A DNA stretch of 64,000 bases, taken from the NCBI GenBank assembly GCA_016617855.1, contig JAECUM010006801.1, positions 1 through 64,000 on the forward strand. Reading direction: 5' to 3'. This document shows positions 42,237-55,544 of the stretch, piece by piece. The translations under genes were made by a program, and so were the position numbers. Below the pieces are notes generated by a model. The model did no database searches and was not told where the DNA came from. It saw only the letters and a list, made by a program, of their open reading frames with translations. Every line of letters begins with the position of its first letter. Positions within the stretch are counted from its first letter, which is position 1. This DNA comes from Megalonaias nervosa (Eukaryota; Mollusca; Bivalvia; Unionida; Unionidae).

Positions 42237-44126
42237 TGTAATGTGTCGAATTTTGAGCAAGTATTGAACCTTAAAATTGAATACATTGTGCATTAAAATT
42301 TTAGTACTGTCAGGCCAGCAAGGTTGTATGTGAAGGGTCATTTCGACCTTTTCTCCATGTCAGTTGTTAAATTTGAGAGGCCAGCATCTACGGCTAATTT
42401 AGAATTGACCCGGGCATCGCAACGCTGTCCTGGGAAAATAAATATTAAAATTGCCGACCATAACCGCCTAATGGGAACGCCATGTCGAATAGTCATTTAA
42501 CAAAGGGAACTTGGTATGCGTCGTATTTCCCAGATTCTAGACTGTCAAAATCTGACGAAAGAAATAATTATCTTGGGGAAATATTAGGAACCGCTGATTA
42601 CGATTGGTCAGTTTAACTTAAAGCGTACACCTTGGAAGTAATGTTGAATTTAAATTAACGACTTTGGGCGAATTTCCTCAGTCCGAGATTTTCCTGCAAG
42701 AGGACAAGACTCGTCTGACTCCGATGGAAAACTGAAGAGTAATTTTTTCCTCGTTAGGACAAGTAAGGGGACCAGGTGGCTGTCTTGATGGCAAAGGCAG
42801 GCCTTTAGTGCGGACGCACATTTTCTTGAAAAGAACAGTATTAAGGTACGCAATTTTAATTTTTCTTTCAACTTTCTATTTTGTTTGTCTTGTTTTATAC
42901 AAATGTGTTTGATATGACTAGGATCCATAATATGCATCGTTTATTCGATTTCATGGAAATCTGTTGTTATGCTAGAGTTGTTTTGCAATTTATTTCTTTA
43001 TTTTATAGTTACTAGTTCATTGATAGAATTGACTGATTGCATGCGATCCAAATTTTCAGATGTGTAGGATTTCTTATGGTTATATGAATTAATTTCCTTT
43101 GTCTGTTAGGACGAAACTGATTATCGTGAGTTAACGATAATTGCATCTTTATATCTGATTTTGCAATGCTTAAAGAATCTTGTAGGCTAGGGATTGATGT
43201 GAGCTAGAAAGTTAGTGAATCTTATGCAATAGTAATCGAGCATGTATCTTATTGAGTGGAACTGACTAGGTTGGATGTCTAAGGAGTTATGTGGTAGCGT
43301 ATGCAGAGAGATACGGGAATGTTTATATGCACCGCTCATATGTTAATTTGTGGTCAGTCGCTGTGAAGCGAGGGTGATGATCTATCGAATTAGGTCAGAC
43401 TTAGATGTATCTTACAGAGGTCGTTTGTAACTAGAGAAAACGATTGTACCTTACTCAAAAGACAGTCTAAATCTGTAAGGACCATTAATCGTTAAGGTCA
43501 CCTTATGTCAGAATTTATGCAGTGTTTCAATAGCTAGTTTATGCTTTCTGAGCAACGAGTGAGAGAATTTTATATACGTATAGAAGGTGATACACATAGA
43601 GACTTAGTGGTAATCTTGTCATTCAGGGAAACAGCTCTCTGGGACAGTCTGGGACAGTCCGAAAGACGGAAGTCCGGATAAGAGATGAAGCGGTTAGGAT
43701 AGAAGGATCAAGGAAGAAAGATCAAACGTATACACGTGAAGGTGGGAAGACGTGTGATACACGGAGACAAAGACAGGAAGCGACGCTAGGTGATGCAAAT
43801 CAGGCGTGGACATTGTGCTCGTTTCACCACTCGTTAGCATTATGAAATGAATCCATAATAGAATACTGCCATTGAAATTCTGTAAACGTAAATTTGCTTG
43901 AATTGAAGCTGACAGTATTAGTTTATGTTATTGATTAAATTGTTATTCTCTTGTCTAAAGGGGGCTCGTATTGTATTATTTCTTCTCAATAGTTTTGCTC
44001 AGTTCTCTGTTGACGTTCTATCTATCCACTCACACCTGGCAATAAAATCGAGGAAGGTCATCCTCTAGATAACGACAGCCAAATCTAATTAACCACCCCT
44101 CTTTACCAAGAGGGAACATCGTTACA
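42237..44126 (+). repeat. 5' LTR (1890 bp)
   Basis: Begins TGTAATGTGTCGAATTTTGA, ends GGGAACATCGTTACA (TG...CA). Same family as the solo LTR in EVE-1, nearly collinear throughout. Followed by GTGTGGGCTATCGTCCGGG. No gene inside. Confidence 0.93.
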
Positions 44127-44698
44127 AAGTGTGGGCTATCGTCCGGGATATTTTGAGCAGTTCGAGTGACAGAGGCTGAGTAGATATTGAATAGAATGTA
44201 GAGTACCATAGCAGTGATAAATTTGTTTATTATTCAAGCAAGTAATTACGAGAGTGAATCGAGTCAATATCTATGCACTCTTTAGTTAGTGTATGCCATT
44301 GTTTGATATTTTCTTAATGTATGTTATGACAATGTAAGAAATTAAGATTCCGCACCTGAACTGCTTTAATAGTGTGGTCGTTGTTTGAATTCAGGTAATT
44401 CAGACAGAAATATTGCCTTTAGTTACTCTTGCGAGAAGAGATAATGAAGGAAGTCCCGATGGAGTAATTGCACATTGTTGGTGCGAGCAAGCTGAATTTG
44501 GAGAGAAATTCAGAATTTTCTACTGCCAAACGCTGTTAGGTTGCTTTAGAGTGACTTAAGTAAGTCTGTAGGTTAAGACTTTACTAGAATAGAATACGGG
44601 TAAGTATTCTTAAGGAAGCTGTTTCCTGTAAGGCAGTAAGAAGTTAGTGAATACTTGAGCTAAGTAAATTGGTTGGTGATACCGTCGAGTAGACTAGG

Positions 44699-45395
44699 AT
44701 GGCAACTGATAGGCAGTTAGTTAGTCAGAGAGTTTAAGTCTATTTGTAAAGACGAATTAGGTTATGAAGGGACCCAATTAGCGGAATTTGCAGAGCGTAG
44801 TCTCAGGGAATACAGAGAACAGCAGGAGGCAGAGAAAGAAAGATAAAGAATCAGACAATCCGAAGAAAGGGAAAAAGAACGGGAAACAGAGAGAGAAACT
44901 GAGTTAGCTAGATTGCAAGCCGAAGAAAGAGCCAGGGAGAGAGAACATGCGTTAGCCTTGGAGAGACTAAGGATCGAAGCGGAATCTAGGAGGGGCGGAG
45001 AACTGAATGAACATTCAGGACCCGCAAGTAAAAGATCATAGGATAGACGTATCGTCCAGATAACAATGCCGACGTTTAACGACAAGGACGAAATCATCGA
45101 TAACTTTTTAACGCAGTTTGAAAAGTTAGCTTTAATCCATCATATACCCAAAGACCAGTGGGCCATTAACATCACTGCATTTGTGCAAGGAGCTGCCAAG
45201 GATGTCTACCATAATATGGCACCCACTGAAGTAGATGACTACGACGCTCTCAAGAAAAAGCGCTGTTACGGCATTACAAGTTGTCGGCTGAAAGTTTTCG
45301 CAAACTTTTCAGAGAGTCGTCTAAGCGAACAACGGAGACACACGCACAATTTCATACTCGTGTGCGCGTGCTTTTCAATAAATGGATTAAAATGA
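44699..45395 (+). pseudogene. gag with SCAN-like capsid domain
   Basis: From ATG 44699: a Lys/Arg/Glu coiled coil (ETELARLQAEERARERE), then MPTFNDKDEIIDNFLTQFEK and KDQWAINITAFVQGAAKDVY, typical of the SCAN-like capsid region of this gypsy group. Frameshifts near 44735 and 45265, stops near 44848 and 45036. Confidence 0.78.
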
Positions 45396-45432
45396 CAGGT
45401 GATATCATGAAAGGGAGACATCCACTGAGTTT

Positions 45433-46960
45433 GTGGTTGCTACAGTTGTGACTGAAGAACCCGACGACAACGGAGGAGTGGCGGAAGTACTTCCTAGTTG
45501 TCCTTTGACGAGGAATGAAACCTACGTCGACGTCGTCCTTGACGTAACGTTAACGTCAGAAAAACGTGAAGAGGTGGAGGAGATACTCCACGACTACGCA
45601 AGTGTTTTGGCCGAAAGACCAGGCATGACGGACTTAGAGGAGTTCAGTTTGAAGTTACTGGATGAAACGCCTGTGAAACTGAAACCTTATCCACTGCCTC
45701 ATGCGAAGTTAGAAACTGTACGGAACGAAATTCGAGCTATGCTTGACTTAGGGGTCATTGAACCAGCCGAATCTGCATATAGTTCACCGGTTGTTTTGGT
45801 ACAGAAGAAGGATGGGGATCACCGCTTTTGTGTTGACTATCAAAAATTAAACAGGATCACAGAATTTCAGGTGGAAATATTACCAGATCCTGAGTCCATA
45901 TTCGCCGGAGTAACCCACGCCAAATATTTTTCGAACATAGACTTGTGAAAGGGATATTGACAAATTCCAGTTCGTAAGGAAGACCGTCCAAAACTTGCCT
46001 TTGCAACACCAGATGGGACATACCAATGGGTAGTCATGCCGTTCGGGTCCAGAACGCACCCAGCATCTTCACCCGAATGATGAGGAAACTGCTAGAACCT
46101 TTAAGAGGGACTGGAGTTTCAAATTTCATGGACGATTTGTTATTGGCGACACTACTTGGGAAGAACACGTGGTCTTACTGAGAAGAGTTCTGGAACGACT
46201 TAAGCAGACAGGGCTCACCGCCTGACCATCTAAATGTCACATAGGATTTCGGAGACTGACTTATACAGGACACACACTCAATGAAGATACATTAACTCCA
46301 GACAATGCTAAAGTCGACCAGCTTCGGAACGCCGCACGTCCAACTACAAAGACAGAAGTGCAATCTTTTTTAGGACTTGCAGGTTATTATCGTAAGTATG
46401 TTGCAGATTTCAGCGTTATTGCTAGTCCGTTGACTGACTTGACAAGAAAGAAGGCTCCGACGAAAGTTATTTGGACAGACGCTTGTGAGAGGGCATATCA
46501 GACATTGAAGGATAGGTTGACTTCAGACGCCGTATTGAGACTACCGGACGTAATAAAGGACTTTGTCTTACGTATTGACGCTTCTGACAGTGGTCTTGGT
46601 GCAGTTTTACAAGAGGAACATGATAGGAACTTATTCCCGGTTGCATATGGTAGTAGAAAGTTATCTCCTGCTGAGCGTAATTATTCAGTTACCGAAAGGG
46701 AATGCCTAGCGATTATCTTTGGAATCTCCAAATTCCAGCGCTATCTGCATGGGCGAAAGTTTATTCTGGAAACTGACCACCAACCACTTGCTTATTTGGC
46801 CCAAGCTAAATAGACGAATGGACATTTAATGAGATGGTCATTATTTCTTCAACAATATCAAATTCAGTTGCGTTACATTAAAGGAAGTGCCAATGTAGGT
46901 GTAGATTGTCTGAGTAGATTAGTTGATTCTGAGGTGAAGAGGTCACTTCAGGACATGTAA
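45433..46960 (+). pseudogene. Reverse transcriptase and RNase H
   Basis: RT: LGVIEPAESAYSSPVVLVQK, KDGDHRFCVDYQKLN and YFSNIDL, then two TGA stops (45946, 45955), FATPDGTYQWVVMPFG, a frameshift, and NFMDDLLLAT as the catalytic box (FMDD rather than YxDD). The connection follows with VQSFLGLAGYYRKYV. RNase H: LRIDASDSGLGAVL, YSVTERECLAIIF, LETDHQPLAYL and IKGSANVGVDCLSR. No integrase follows. Confidence 0.92.
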
Positions 46961-47031
46961 ACAATGACTTGAAATACAACTTCAAAATTCGGAGAGCAAA
47001 ATCCCAGATTTTACTCTTAAAGAGAGGCCTA

Positions 47032-47885
47032 TGTAATGTGTCGAATTTTGAAGAAGTACTGAATCTTCAAGTTGAATAAATTGTGCAATACAGTTTTATC
47101 ATAGTCAAGCCAGAAAAGTCTTTGAGAAAAGTAACGTTGATATTCCCTTTTTTCATCTCTGAAACATAAAAGGACCTGCGTTAAGGTTCAGTAGAATTGA
47201 CCGTAACGCTATCATGGGAAGTTACAGTAGGGTTACCAGACATAACCGCGGTAGAGGACCTCATGTCAAATAATTGATCTTCAAAGGAAAGTTGACTGCA
47301 TCATATTCTAGGCTGTCAAAATCTGATGAAAGACATGATTATTTTGGGAAAAAGTTAGGAACAGTTGCTTTCGGTTGGTCAGTTAAAATTAGGGCGTACA
47401 CTTTGGAAGTTATGGGAGTTTAAATTTACCGACCTTAATCAAAATTATTTAGTCAGAAATTTTCCTGAGAGAGGCGAGTTCGACTCCAGTGGAAAACCTA
47501 AGTATAGAGTCTTCCCTCGTTAACAAGTAAAGAGGCCAGATAGCTGTCTTGAAAGAAAATGACAGGCTATAGTGCTAGGACGCACGATTGTGTGGAAAAG
47601 AAAACAGCATTAAGGGAACAGCTTTCTATATCCCTCCCCGAGAAAACCCGATGAGGACAGTCCAAGAGAGAAGTCCGCAAATAGAGAGTTCGGAATAGAA
47701 GGGTCAGAGGAAGAACCAAGCATACACGCTAGACGTGGAATACACAAAGTCAATAGAGGAACGACGCTAGGTGATGCAAATCGGGCGTGGACATTGTACT
47801 CTTTTCACCACTCGTTACTATGATGAACGAATCCGTAAATTGAACACTGCTATTAAATTCCATTATTAAATTTCTGGCAGTGATC
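47032..47885 (+). repeat. 3' LTR remnant
   Basis: Opens TGTAATGTGTCGAATTTTGA after a purine stretch (AAAGAGAGG) and follows the 5' LTR at about 80% identity. It lacks ~780 bp matching 42845-43625 and ends about 240 bp early. Confidence 0.8.
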
Positions 47886-48534
47886 AGAAATCATACTGAA
47901 TTTCAAAACGGACTAATATCAAACTCACCTTATACTTAGGACGGAACAAGTGAACATTTGAATAAAATGAATACTTTGAAAACATTGACTGTGATATTAA
48001 TAATTTCTCTATACTGAATGATAGAAGATCCTGAAGAAAAAAACAACACAAAAAAACAAGCGAAAAATACCGGTTTTAAAACAATGTTTCAAAACATCTG
48101 TCACAGAAACCGAGAACGACAAGATTCTCGCGGCCGGCCTGCGCGCGGGAACACAGGCGATCGACCTCTTCATCGTGGAGGCGGAACACAGACCATCCTG
48201 CTTTGAAGTACCGTCATCCTTACACATAAGAAGGATTGATAGGGACAACAAGATCCAAGCGATAAGCTACGCAGGAAAGGGCGTATATATGCACAAAAAA
48301 GGGAGAAGAAACAATCTAGGAAATATGCATCTTAGAAATAAAAGTGAAAACCTCTCACGTTACAGTCACCATCAATGCAAAGAGAAATTGTAATTAAATA
48401 CGCAGAAGTTCACATCAAGGGAATCTCTATGGAAATATAACTAGAATGTTCAGTGGAGAGATTGGAACAAATATTTAACCTTAAAGATAATATTGGGTAT
48501 GGTAAAAATTAAAGAATTAAATGTTAGAGAAAAC
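47886..48534. other. Nothing recognised
   Basis: Mixed-composition stretch. The small open frames on both strands near 48009-48393 overlap each other and show no family features. Confidence 0.4.
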
Positions 48535-49330
48535 AAAAAAAGGAAGAGAAATCCAAGGCAGCCAAGCAAACAATGATGTTACCAAACTTCGAAAGGAATA
48601 GCATATAGCATGTAATACAGTATGTAATGCACCTATATGACTATCAACTGGTCATTATGCAGTCGGACAAGGAGCGATATTAACAATAACAAGATTCCCT
48701 TTATATTTAGAATTTAAGGAAAAAACGTAAATTGAAACGCCTTGAACCTTAATGTACTTCTGAAAGAATTTCAAGATTGCTTAGCTGCAAGTTCAGGTGT
48801 GTCAAACAGAAGAGTGTTTGTAGAGATTTTAACGAGCATTTCATAAGACTAAGTATTAAATTTTGCCTTTGAACTGTGTATTGTGGAAATAAAAATATGA
48901 TGACGTGCACTTTCTACTTTTAGCACACAGTTGCATAGGGGATTAGCTATCAAGTGATTGTCATACTGATCTTTTTTTTTTTTTAGGTTGCTGTATTGAT
49001 TTCTGATCCTAGAATAAATATCAGTCTTTGTTATCACCAGAAAGATAATACGAAGGAAGGTTATTGTTTAGCGGGATAATATACTTTTGAAATTTTAAGA
49101 AATCGCTTTCGGATTTGACATTTTCAGATAGGGTATTCCATATGAGAATAGAAGAGTTAAGGAAAGTGGATTTTGTTTCAGACCTGAAACAACATCGCTA
49201 ACTATACGACTGAATGCTTCACAAATTCGGCGAGATATCTATTAGTAGGTACAGGGCTGAGTGATTTGGAATAAAGCCCGATATTCATAAATAAGGTTAA
49301 TTTGATACAAGTAATTGGATACATATAAAA
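48535..49330 (-). mobile_element. LINE 3'-end fragment
   Basis: Closely related, same orientation, to 60352-61140. On the minus strand it encodes the LINE C-terminal finger remnant (NPLCNCVLKVESARHHIF) and upstream SSILIWN-type sequence. Frameshifted and 5'-truncated. Confidence 0.7.
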
Positions 49331-49519
49331 AAATTACCATTTCCATGACTTTGCCTACAGAGTTATGTAAAGATATGGGTCTGTAGTTTGTGGGATCATT
49401 TTTGATTTTAATTTTGTATTTTTGATACTACCGCTTTTTTTCCCAATGAACGTGGAACATGCTATCATTAATAGTTATATCGCTACCTTTAAGAGTTTTT
49501 GAAAATATAAGGTTGCCTT

Positions 49520-50270
49520 CGTATTATAACAATCAAAGGGGTTTCTTAACCGAGCAATGTCAAACCCAGGCACGAGTCCCGCTAGGAGTTTCCTCTGATT
49601 CCAAAGACTCCCATACAACTACTGTTGTGAACTGGAAAGTCCAACGTGTCCCTTCAATAAATAATTTTACTCTAATTAATTCAATACCACAAATCTTACA
49701 ACTTCCCAATTGTCTGTCAACCGCACAACTGCATGGTTTCTCTTCACTAACTTTCCGTAACGTACCGACAGCATTTCACGCCGTGAAACTATACAAATCA
49801 ACCACCTAATACATGGAACTGTTTTAACTACATCACCTTAGGCCAGTCAAATCATGATTTTAAACCATATTTCGCCTGTAACTTTACACCATATTTACCA
49901 CAATAGCAACAAATAAACAGCGCCTGCCGACTGCGGAACAGTCCATTCTCGTTTATTCCATTGTATAATTTGCCAGTCTCCAGTCATAAATACTGCACCT
50001 GGAGTCACGCAATCACTTTTCAAACTAGATTTTAATAGGTACTACTGAGCAACAAGGACACTCATGCGGCTCTGACCTGGATTCACCAAAAGTAAACCAT
50101 GGCATCATGGTAACTCACTAACACTTCACTCCGTGACGTTGGCTCCTAGTAATTTGCTAATTATTTCGGTCTGAGGACTATATTCCCAGCACCGACTTCT
50201 TATAATCAAACAAGTAATCACAAAAATCTAAGAAATCCTTAAGAAGGAGAGCTAATAACAAATGCGCATA
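49520..50270 (+). repeat. Interspersed repeat R, copy 1
   Basis: Matches the reverse complement of 55545-56262 over its whole length (roughly 75-80%), for example ACCGAGC, GTCAAACCC, TTTCACGCCGTG and TAATCAAACAAG. Could be a solo LTR or a DNA element; ends are not sharp enough to say. Confidence 0.75.
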
Positions 50271-51790
50271 CTCCGAATTTATTACAATATATATTCAATA
50301 TTACAAATTCAAATTTTAAAGTCTACACATCTGCCCACATATCTATCTATTGAACTGTCTTTATGTGTCGCTCTGTTTCACTCCATCTCATTTACTAGTA
50401 ACCTGTGTTTTATGTTAAATATGTATAGGTTTATTTTTTATCGAGTGGTATTGGCTTATGATTCGTGCACGAATCCAAATGCAACAATTGACAAACGAAA
50501 AGATACTTACATTTTCAAACAGCCTTCATTAAAACAACCAATATTCATGAAAGTAAAATATTTTTCAATTTTGTGCATTTTCGATATTTTAGACTTAAAT
50601 GAAACAATAACTTCAATATGGACCCAGTTGTGGAACGTATACGTGTGATAAAAACTATAGCTGTTGTAGCATGGAAGAACATCTATATTTCTTGTTTATA
50701 AAACTACATGACCAGTTTTGGACCACTGGTGTTTGTGTGTACTTAGTGTAAATCGAGGACGTTCATGAGATTACACACTAATGTATTGAGGAGACACCTC
50801 CAACGGAGGACGTCCTCGGTTGGGCAAAGAGTTCATTGTTACTTCTACAAACAAATTTAGCCTAGAACAATGGAAAACATGATTTTAAGAAGGTCCCATT
50901 TACACGAATGGTGCGTATTTGCTGTTTTTGAAATGTAACTTTCCTCAGAAGCTGGTGGTACACAGGCCCGAAACGAAATCATCGATTTCCTGGTGAAAAA
51001 AGGAGCGATATCTTCCCTATCAAAATACAGGGTTCCAAAAATATTACCTCCTTTTAGATCCAAACACAGAATAATATAAAGTAGAAGATGCAAAGCTAGT
51101 GCATATTGATACAACTCTAGGTCTTAAAATATGTAACGGAAAGACGTGAAACCAACAATTTAATTAAAATTCAACAAACAATTTAGTTCCATAAAATACA
51201 AACTGAAAATTCTAAAGACATTTACAGTATTGTGAATACAACTCCAAAAAAATCCTAAAACATCCTGTCACAATGTCCAAGCATATAAAATATTCCGAAT
51301 GAATTCCAATAGACATGAATGTCCTGATGTGTAATCTAGAATGTCTTTGAATGAGTTCGCAATATTCTCAATGTAGTGTATTTGTCCAAAAGGTTAATGA
51401 GCACTTTGTAATTCAAATGAATAATTTAAAATAATTACTCTCAAGTTATGTCTGAACACAGCTATAAATGTTTAAAAAATTTGATCTTAGAACAGGAATG
51501 AATAACGTTTTACCAAACCTCTTTATATACAAATACCCACTTGACCTACGACGCAATATTTTGCTCTGGAAAACCCGAATTTTCCTATGGAGAATTCACC
51601 AAATGGTAGACAACTTCGTTTCCAGAACCTTCCACGCTCATAAGCAAGTTTAGGCCTTGAACTCAAACTGGGCAAAGTTACGTAGGTAAAAACGTTACTA
51701 TTAATCATGGAGAAAAGTGAAGTGAACAATATAAATTAAATATACGTAGCAATGTAACGGTCCCTGTAATTTTTCATTATTATTACATAT
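50271..51790. other. AT-rich, nothing recognised
   Basis: A 128-codon open frame (50262-50648) is hydrophobic and AT-driven, without family features. No other structure noticed. Confidence 0.4.
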
Positions 51791-51796
51791 GTGTGA

Positions 51797-51886
51797 CTTA
51801 TAAGTCTTTGGTATGACTCGGCCGGGGTTCAAACCAGCGACCTCCTGCATCAAAGGCGGACGCTCTAACCACTTCGGCCAATGTAG
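51797..51886 (-). mobile_element. SINE family A, head fragment
   Basis: Only the tRNA-like head and the first body bases remain: minus strand TGGCCGAAGTGGTTAGAGCG and box B GGTTTGAACCCC. Confidence 0.8.
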
Positions 51887-52114
51887 CGTCGACTCCAAAG
51901 TTATGCTTTCAATATCTGATTCATAGCATTCGTCGAAGAATGGCGCTTACTAAGCGATTATTTCAACAAAGGTATATAACCTGATTTTTGTCGAACGCTT
52001 GCGACCCTTGAAACAAAAATGGCCGACATTATTGAATATTAATCTTAGAATGAATAGAAGATATGAACCACAAAAACAATCAGTTTGTAGGATATGTTTT
52101 AGTTTAGTTGTATT
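51887..52114. other. Nothing recognised
   Basis: Short unassigned stretch. Confidence 0.4.
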
Positions 52115-52310
52115 GCTCCCAATTACGTGATTTTCGCATCCATAGAATGATCAAATTGCAACGTGTACGAACCAACTTGGCATTATATCTAGAGGAACTC
52201 CTCAGTTTCAGTCTCAAAATGTGACCCAACGCAAATGAAATATATCCGTTGATATTTTCATGAACGCTTCTTGCAATCACGAATCTTCAATCAAAAGCGG
52301 CATAATTAAT
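52115..52310 (+). repeat. Duplicated block (partner 54432-54622)
   Basis: Both contain GTGATTTTCGCATCCATAGA, GTACGAACCAAC and the tail ATCTTCA(A/G)TCA. Part of the large mosaic repeat of this region. Confidence 0.8.
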
Positions 52311-52351
52311 GTGTTTGTAAAGTGCGTCCTCCAATATTACCATGCAGGTGG

Positions 52352-52352
<1 letters not shown>

Positions 52353-52386
<34 letters not shown>
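52353..52386. repeat. (CA)n microsatellite
   Basis: CA run. Confidence 0.93.
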
Positions 52387-52387
<1 letters not shown>

Positions 52388-52589
52388 GCTACCACTGGTC
52401 GAAAATGAAGCGTTGCCCAGAGGATATAGTAAGTATCACCCAAAAGACAACAATATTCCCAATAATTCCTTTTAGTAGCTAACCGTCTTAACTATTTCAT
52501 AAGCATGAATGCTATGGTAAGAAGGTTGAAAGCTAGAACCAGGTTTCTTATACAGGATGTACAGTTTGCTTTTTCAATTATATATATAT

Positions 52590-52990
52590 ATATATATATG
52601 AAATTTGAGACAAAAAAACTTCTTAAAATATTGCCTATTTGGTCTGTGCCCATACTTTGAAATACATTAATCTTATAATAATAAGATATTTCTTTAAACC
52701 ACACGAATTGTCATTCGTAGACACAAATATTTATATCTAATCTGTATGTGCTTGCGTGTGTATTCGCGTGTGTATGTGTGTGCGAAAAGAGAGATGTGGA
52801 CATAAATTAAAAAAAAAATGAGAGAGGAATTTAAATAAGTTGGTGAAGAAAGAGAGTTCGTCACATTCAAGTCAGATAAAAAGTCTCGCTCATGCACAAA
52901 ATCAGCGAGACATTATTATCAAATGTAATGCTTTTGATATTGTATGTTGGGGGACTCAGTGGGCGAGCTGGTTGAGAAAACTCCAGTGCT
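52590..52990 (+). repeat. Mosaic repeat segment (partner 58726-59092)
   Basis: Shares TTTGAGACAAAA, ATATTGCCTATTTGGTCTG, GAATTGTCATTCGTAGAC and the run to GTGCTAAA. The partner continues uninterrupted, where here the MITE begins. Confidence 0.85.
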
Positions 52991-52993
52991 AAA

Positions 52994-53465
52994 GGAGTCA
53001 CGGTACTAATTCAGTTCCCATAGTAAACCTATGCAAACACCATGATATTAAAAATTCAATAACATAAAATTTCTGAGTGCACATGATCAAACCTATATTT
53101 ATCAGTATAGATGAAACCTGGATGTCAGCTTCTGTGTAGAGGAAAGGATATGAGCCGCGGCAATTTCTGGACCTGCATGTGTTTGAAACATGTGCTTTCA
53201 ATTCCGCACCAAAGAGTCAGGTGCTAATTTTAGTAATGAGTGTTCCAAACTCAAGACTGTTAAAGGACTGGAATTCCATAAATAAAACAATGTCTCTATT
53301 TTTTTTCACTTACAACTAGGATAAGCTCTCAAAAGATTCTTTTTCCTAAAACATAACTTACATTATTAACCAATCCTGGCCACCCAAACCCATATATACT
53401 CTATTAAATGTTCACCCATTTCCAGGCTGGTTCCCATTTTTCCATACCATTAGTACCGTGTGTCC
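52994..53465 (-). mobile_element. 472-bp MITE, second copy
   Basis: Inverted copy of 29141-29603; ends GGAGTCACGGTACTAATT and the complement-type TTAGTACCGTGTGTCC. The paralogous block at 59085-59110 reads straight through (GAGTGCTAAAAGAGCCC), giving an empty site. Flanking AAA suggests a ~3-bp target duplication. Confidence 0.88.
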
Positions 53466-54431
53466 CAAAGAGCCCATAATTTGTGTGTTATACCCATTTA
53501 GACGCCCCGCTGTATAATATCCTGTGGCTAATCCTTATACCCCCCTCTTCAATCGACATTCACACGTCTGAGGGCGAAATGCATGTTGCTGTTGAAGTGG
53601 CCGCTGTTGCCGTCGTCTGTGCATTTACTACCCATTCTGTATCATAAGGACGAATATCATGGAAATGCAGATCCCTTTTCACAATCACAATTACATAAAT
53701 AAACTTATCATTCAATTCGATTTCTTCATTAAATGCTCATTTTTCATGAAAGATTTTTCCTATAATTGAAAATATTGCAAGCTGAAGAATTTCTTTTTTA
53801 TTATTTCTACTGATTATTTATTGATTGCATCCTAAGTTTAACCCACATGAGTTATATACTGTCTCTGATTCTATTCGAATGCGGGCTTTCTTTTTGTAAC
53901 TGCGGACTGAAAATGGTTGCCAGGAGTCTGTTGCGTCAACCTGTATGGTTCTGAATTTCACCATATTAGATCAATCGATCGATCGAGAGACTTAGTTAAG
54001 GACAGATATTTGTGCATCAGTTTAATATGAGCATTAATAGAGACTAACCTCTGATGAATTACTAAAAGCAATACCCATATCACGCCAGAATCCTGAATAT
54101 AAAAGTACACATTAGGCTGAGTTTTTTTGTAAAGAAAGACAGAAAAGGTTTCAGTTAGTAAAAGTTATTAAATTAAATATACACTACTTAAATGACTGGT
54201 TAATGTTTATTTATGAGTTCATTTTCAAAGACAGCGATTCTCGTTAATGCATGTTCTTCTTTGATTCTATCCGGGTTGAAAGATGTTATCTAACAGTATT
54301 GGAATATCTTTCCACCCTTGGACATTTTTTCATTTCAGAAGCTATTTTGTCGAAAGTGTTTCCTCAGGGCAAACACTGTCCTGGAATTAAAGGACAATTA
54401 GCATTTAGGAGATGTTGTAGCGTTGTCACAT
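53466..54431 (+). repeat. Mosaic repeat module, copy 1
   Basis: Parallel to 59097-59830 and 61240-61860: GTATAATATCCTGTGGCTA, TTTTTGTAACTGCGGACTG, AGTACACATTAGGCTGAGT and TCTTTCCACCC occur in the same order. No gene. Confidence 0.75.
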
Positions 54432-54622
54432 TACTCCCAGCAAAGTGATTTTCGCATCCATAGAATCAGGGAATTGCTAACAGTACGAACCAACCTGGCA
54501 TAGTACCTCGAGGAACGCCTCATCTGAGCCTCATAATGTGAAACGATTCAAATAAAATGTATCCCATGATACTTTCATCAACGCTAAATTGCAACAACAA
54601 ATCTTCAGTCATATGAGCCGGA
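54432..54622 (+). repeat. Duplicated block (partner 52115-52310)
   Basis: See partner; same orientation. Confidence 0.8.
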
Positions 54623-54623
54623 A

Positions 54624-54630
<7 letters not shown>

Positions 54631-54662
<32 letters not shown>
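54631..54662. repeat. (AG)n microsatellite
   Basis: AG run at the same relative place as those at 59621 and 61453 in the other module copies. Confidence 0.92.
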
Positions 54663-54666
<4 letters not shown>

Positions 54667-55520
54667 TTTCGCGAATTAGTTTAATAAAAGCGCTTTTAAA
54701 GAGACTAAATTTTGATGAACTACCTCAAAAATATTCACATTATGCCAGAATCCTGGATATAAAAGTAGACATTAGGCTGAGTATTGTTCATAACAAAGAA
54801 GAAAAAGATTTCAGATTGTAAAAGTTATTAAATGAAATATACAGTATTTAAATAATCAACTACTGATTATTTATGAGTTCAATTTCAATTTTTTTTTTGA
54901 TGCATTTTCTTATTTGATTCAATCCGGTTGAAAAAATTGTCTAACAGTTATTATAATATCTTTCCACCCGAGGACATATTTTCATTTCACAAGCCTTTAA
55001 CATCGAGTAGCATGATCATACGCCTTTCCTTAAAGGAAACGCTGTCCTGGAATTTAGTTTCCCCTCAGAACACTCGCATATAGTGTAAATTTGTCGAAAT
55101 ATCTGTGAAATACGTAAACAATATCTTTCAATAACACACCTCTCATGTATTCATGGTTGTTTTTAGGACGAGCACAATAATTCGGAGTCGTAAATCCTGA
55201 CACTGTATCTAACAGTTATCAAGTAATTTGAGATAAAGCCCGATATTCGTAAATAAGATCATTTTGATGCAAGTACTTGTATATTTAAAAAAAAATAATT
55301 TAAAAATGCTTCTGATGATCATCGTTATTACATATTTAATCATTCTTAAAAATAATGTGAAAAACCTAGACACACGGACTGAAGTTAGTGAGCTTTGGTT
55401 GGGGCAACTTGGAGGTTTAACTTCATTATGAACGCAAGTGCGACGCATGTCTCCTTTCCGCTTCCAGACAAGCAGACGACATGTTTTAAAAATATTGTAA
55501 TAAATTTTGGAGATGAGCAT
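54663..55520 (+). repeat. Mosaic repeat module, copy 2
   Basis: Begins at the AG run and repeats GCCAGAATCCTGGATATAAA, CCACCCGAGGACATATTTTC and GACGAGCACAATAATTCGGA. Continues to a short piece shared with 61060-61220 (LINE 3'-end related). Confidence 0.75.
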
Positions 55521-55544
55521 TTGGTTATAGCGCCCCGTTTAAGG

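Larger units (their letters stand above)
42237..47885 (+). mobile_element. Decayed Ty3/gypsy retrotransposon with SCAN-like gag
   Basis: Order: 5' LTR (42237-44126), gag (44699-45395), RT-RNase H (45433-46960), 3' LTR remnant (47032-47885). The zinc-knuckle/protease part between gag and pol and the whole integrase are deleted. Many stops. The two LTRs differ far more from each other than the 5' LTR does from the solo LTR at 22506-24345, so the element may be a recombinant of two insertions. Confidence 0.88.

Noticed and set aside
44762..45097. 111-codon Ser/Leu-rich minus-strand frame
   Set aside because: Complement of the Lys/Arg/Glu coiled-coil part of gag; a shadow frame.
50262..50648. 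128-codon plus-strand frame
   Set aside because: AT-rich hydrophobic composition, no motif, no neighbours or splice context; overlaps the end of a repeat copy.
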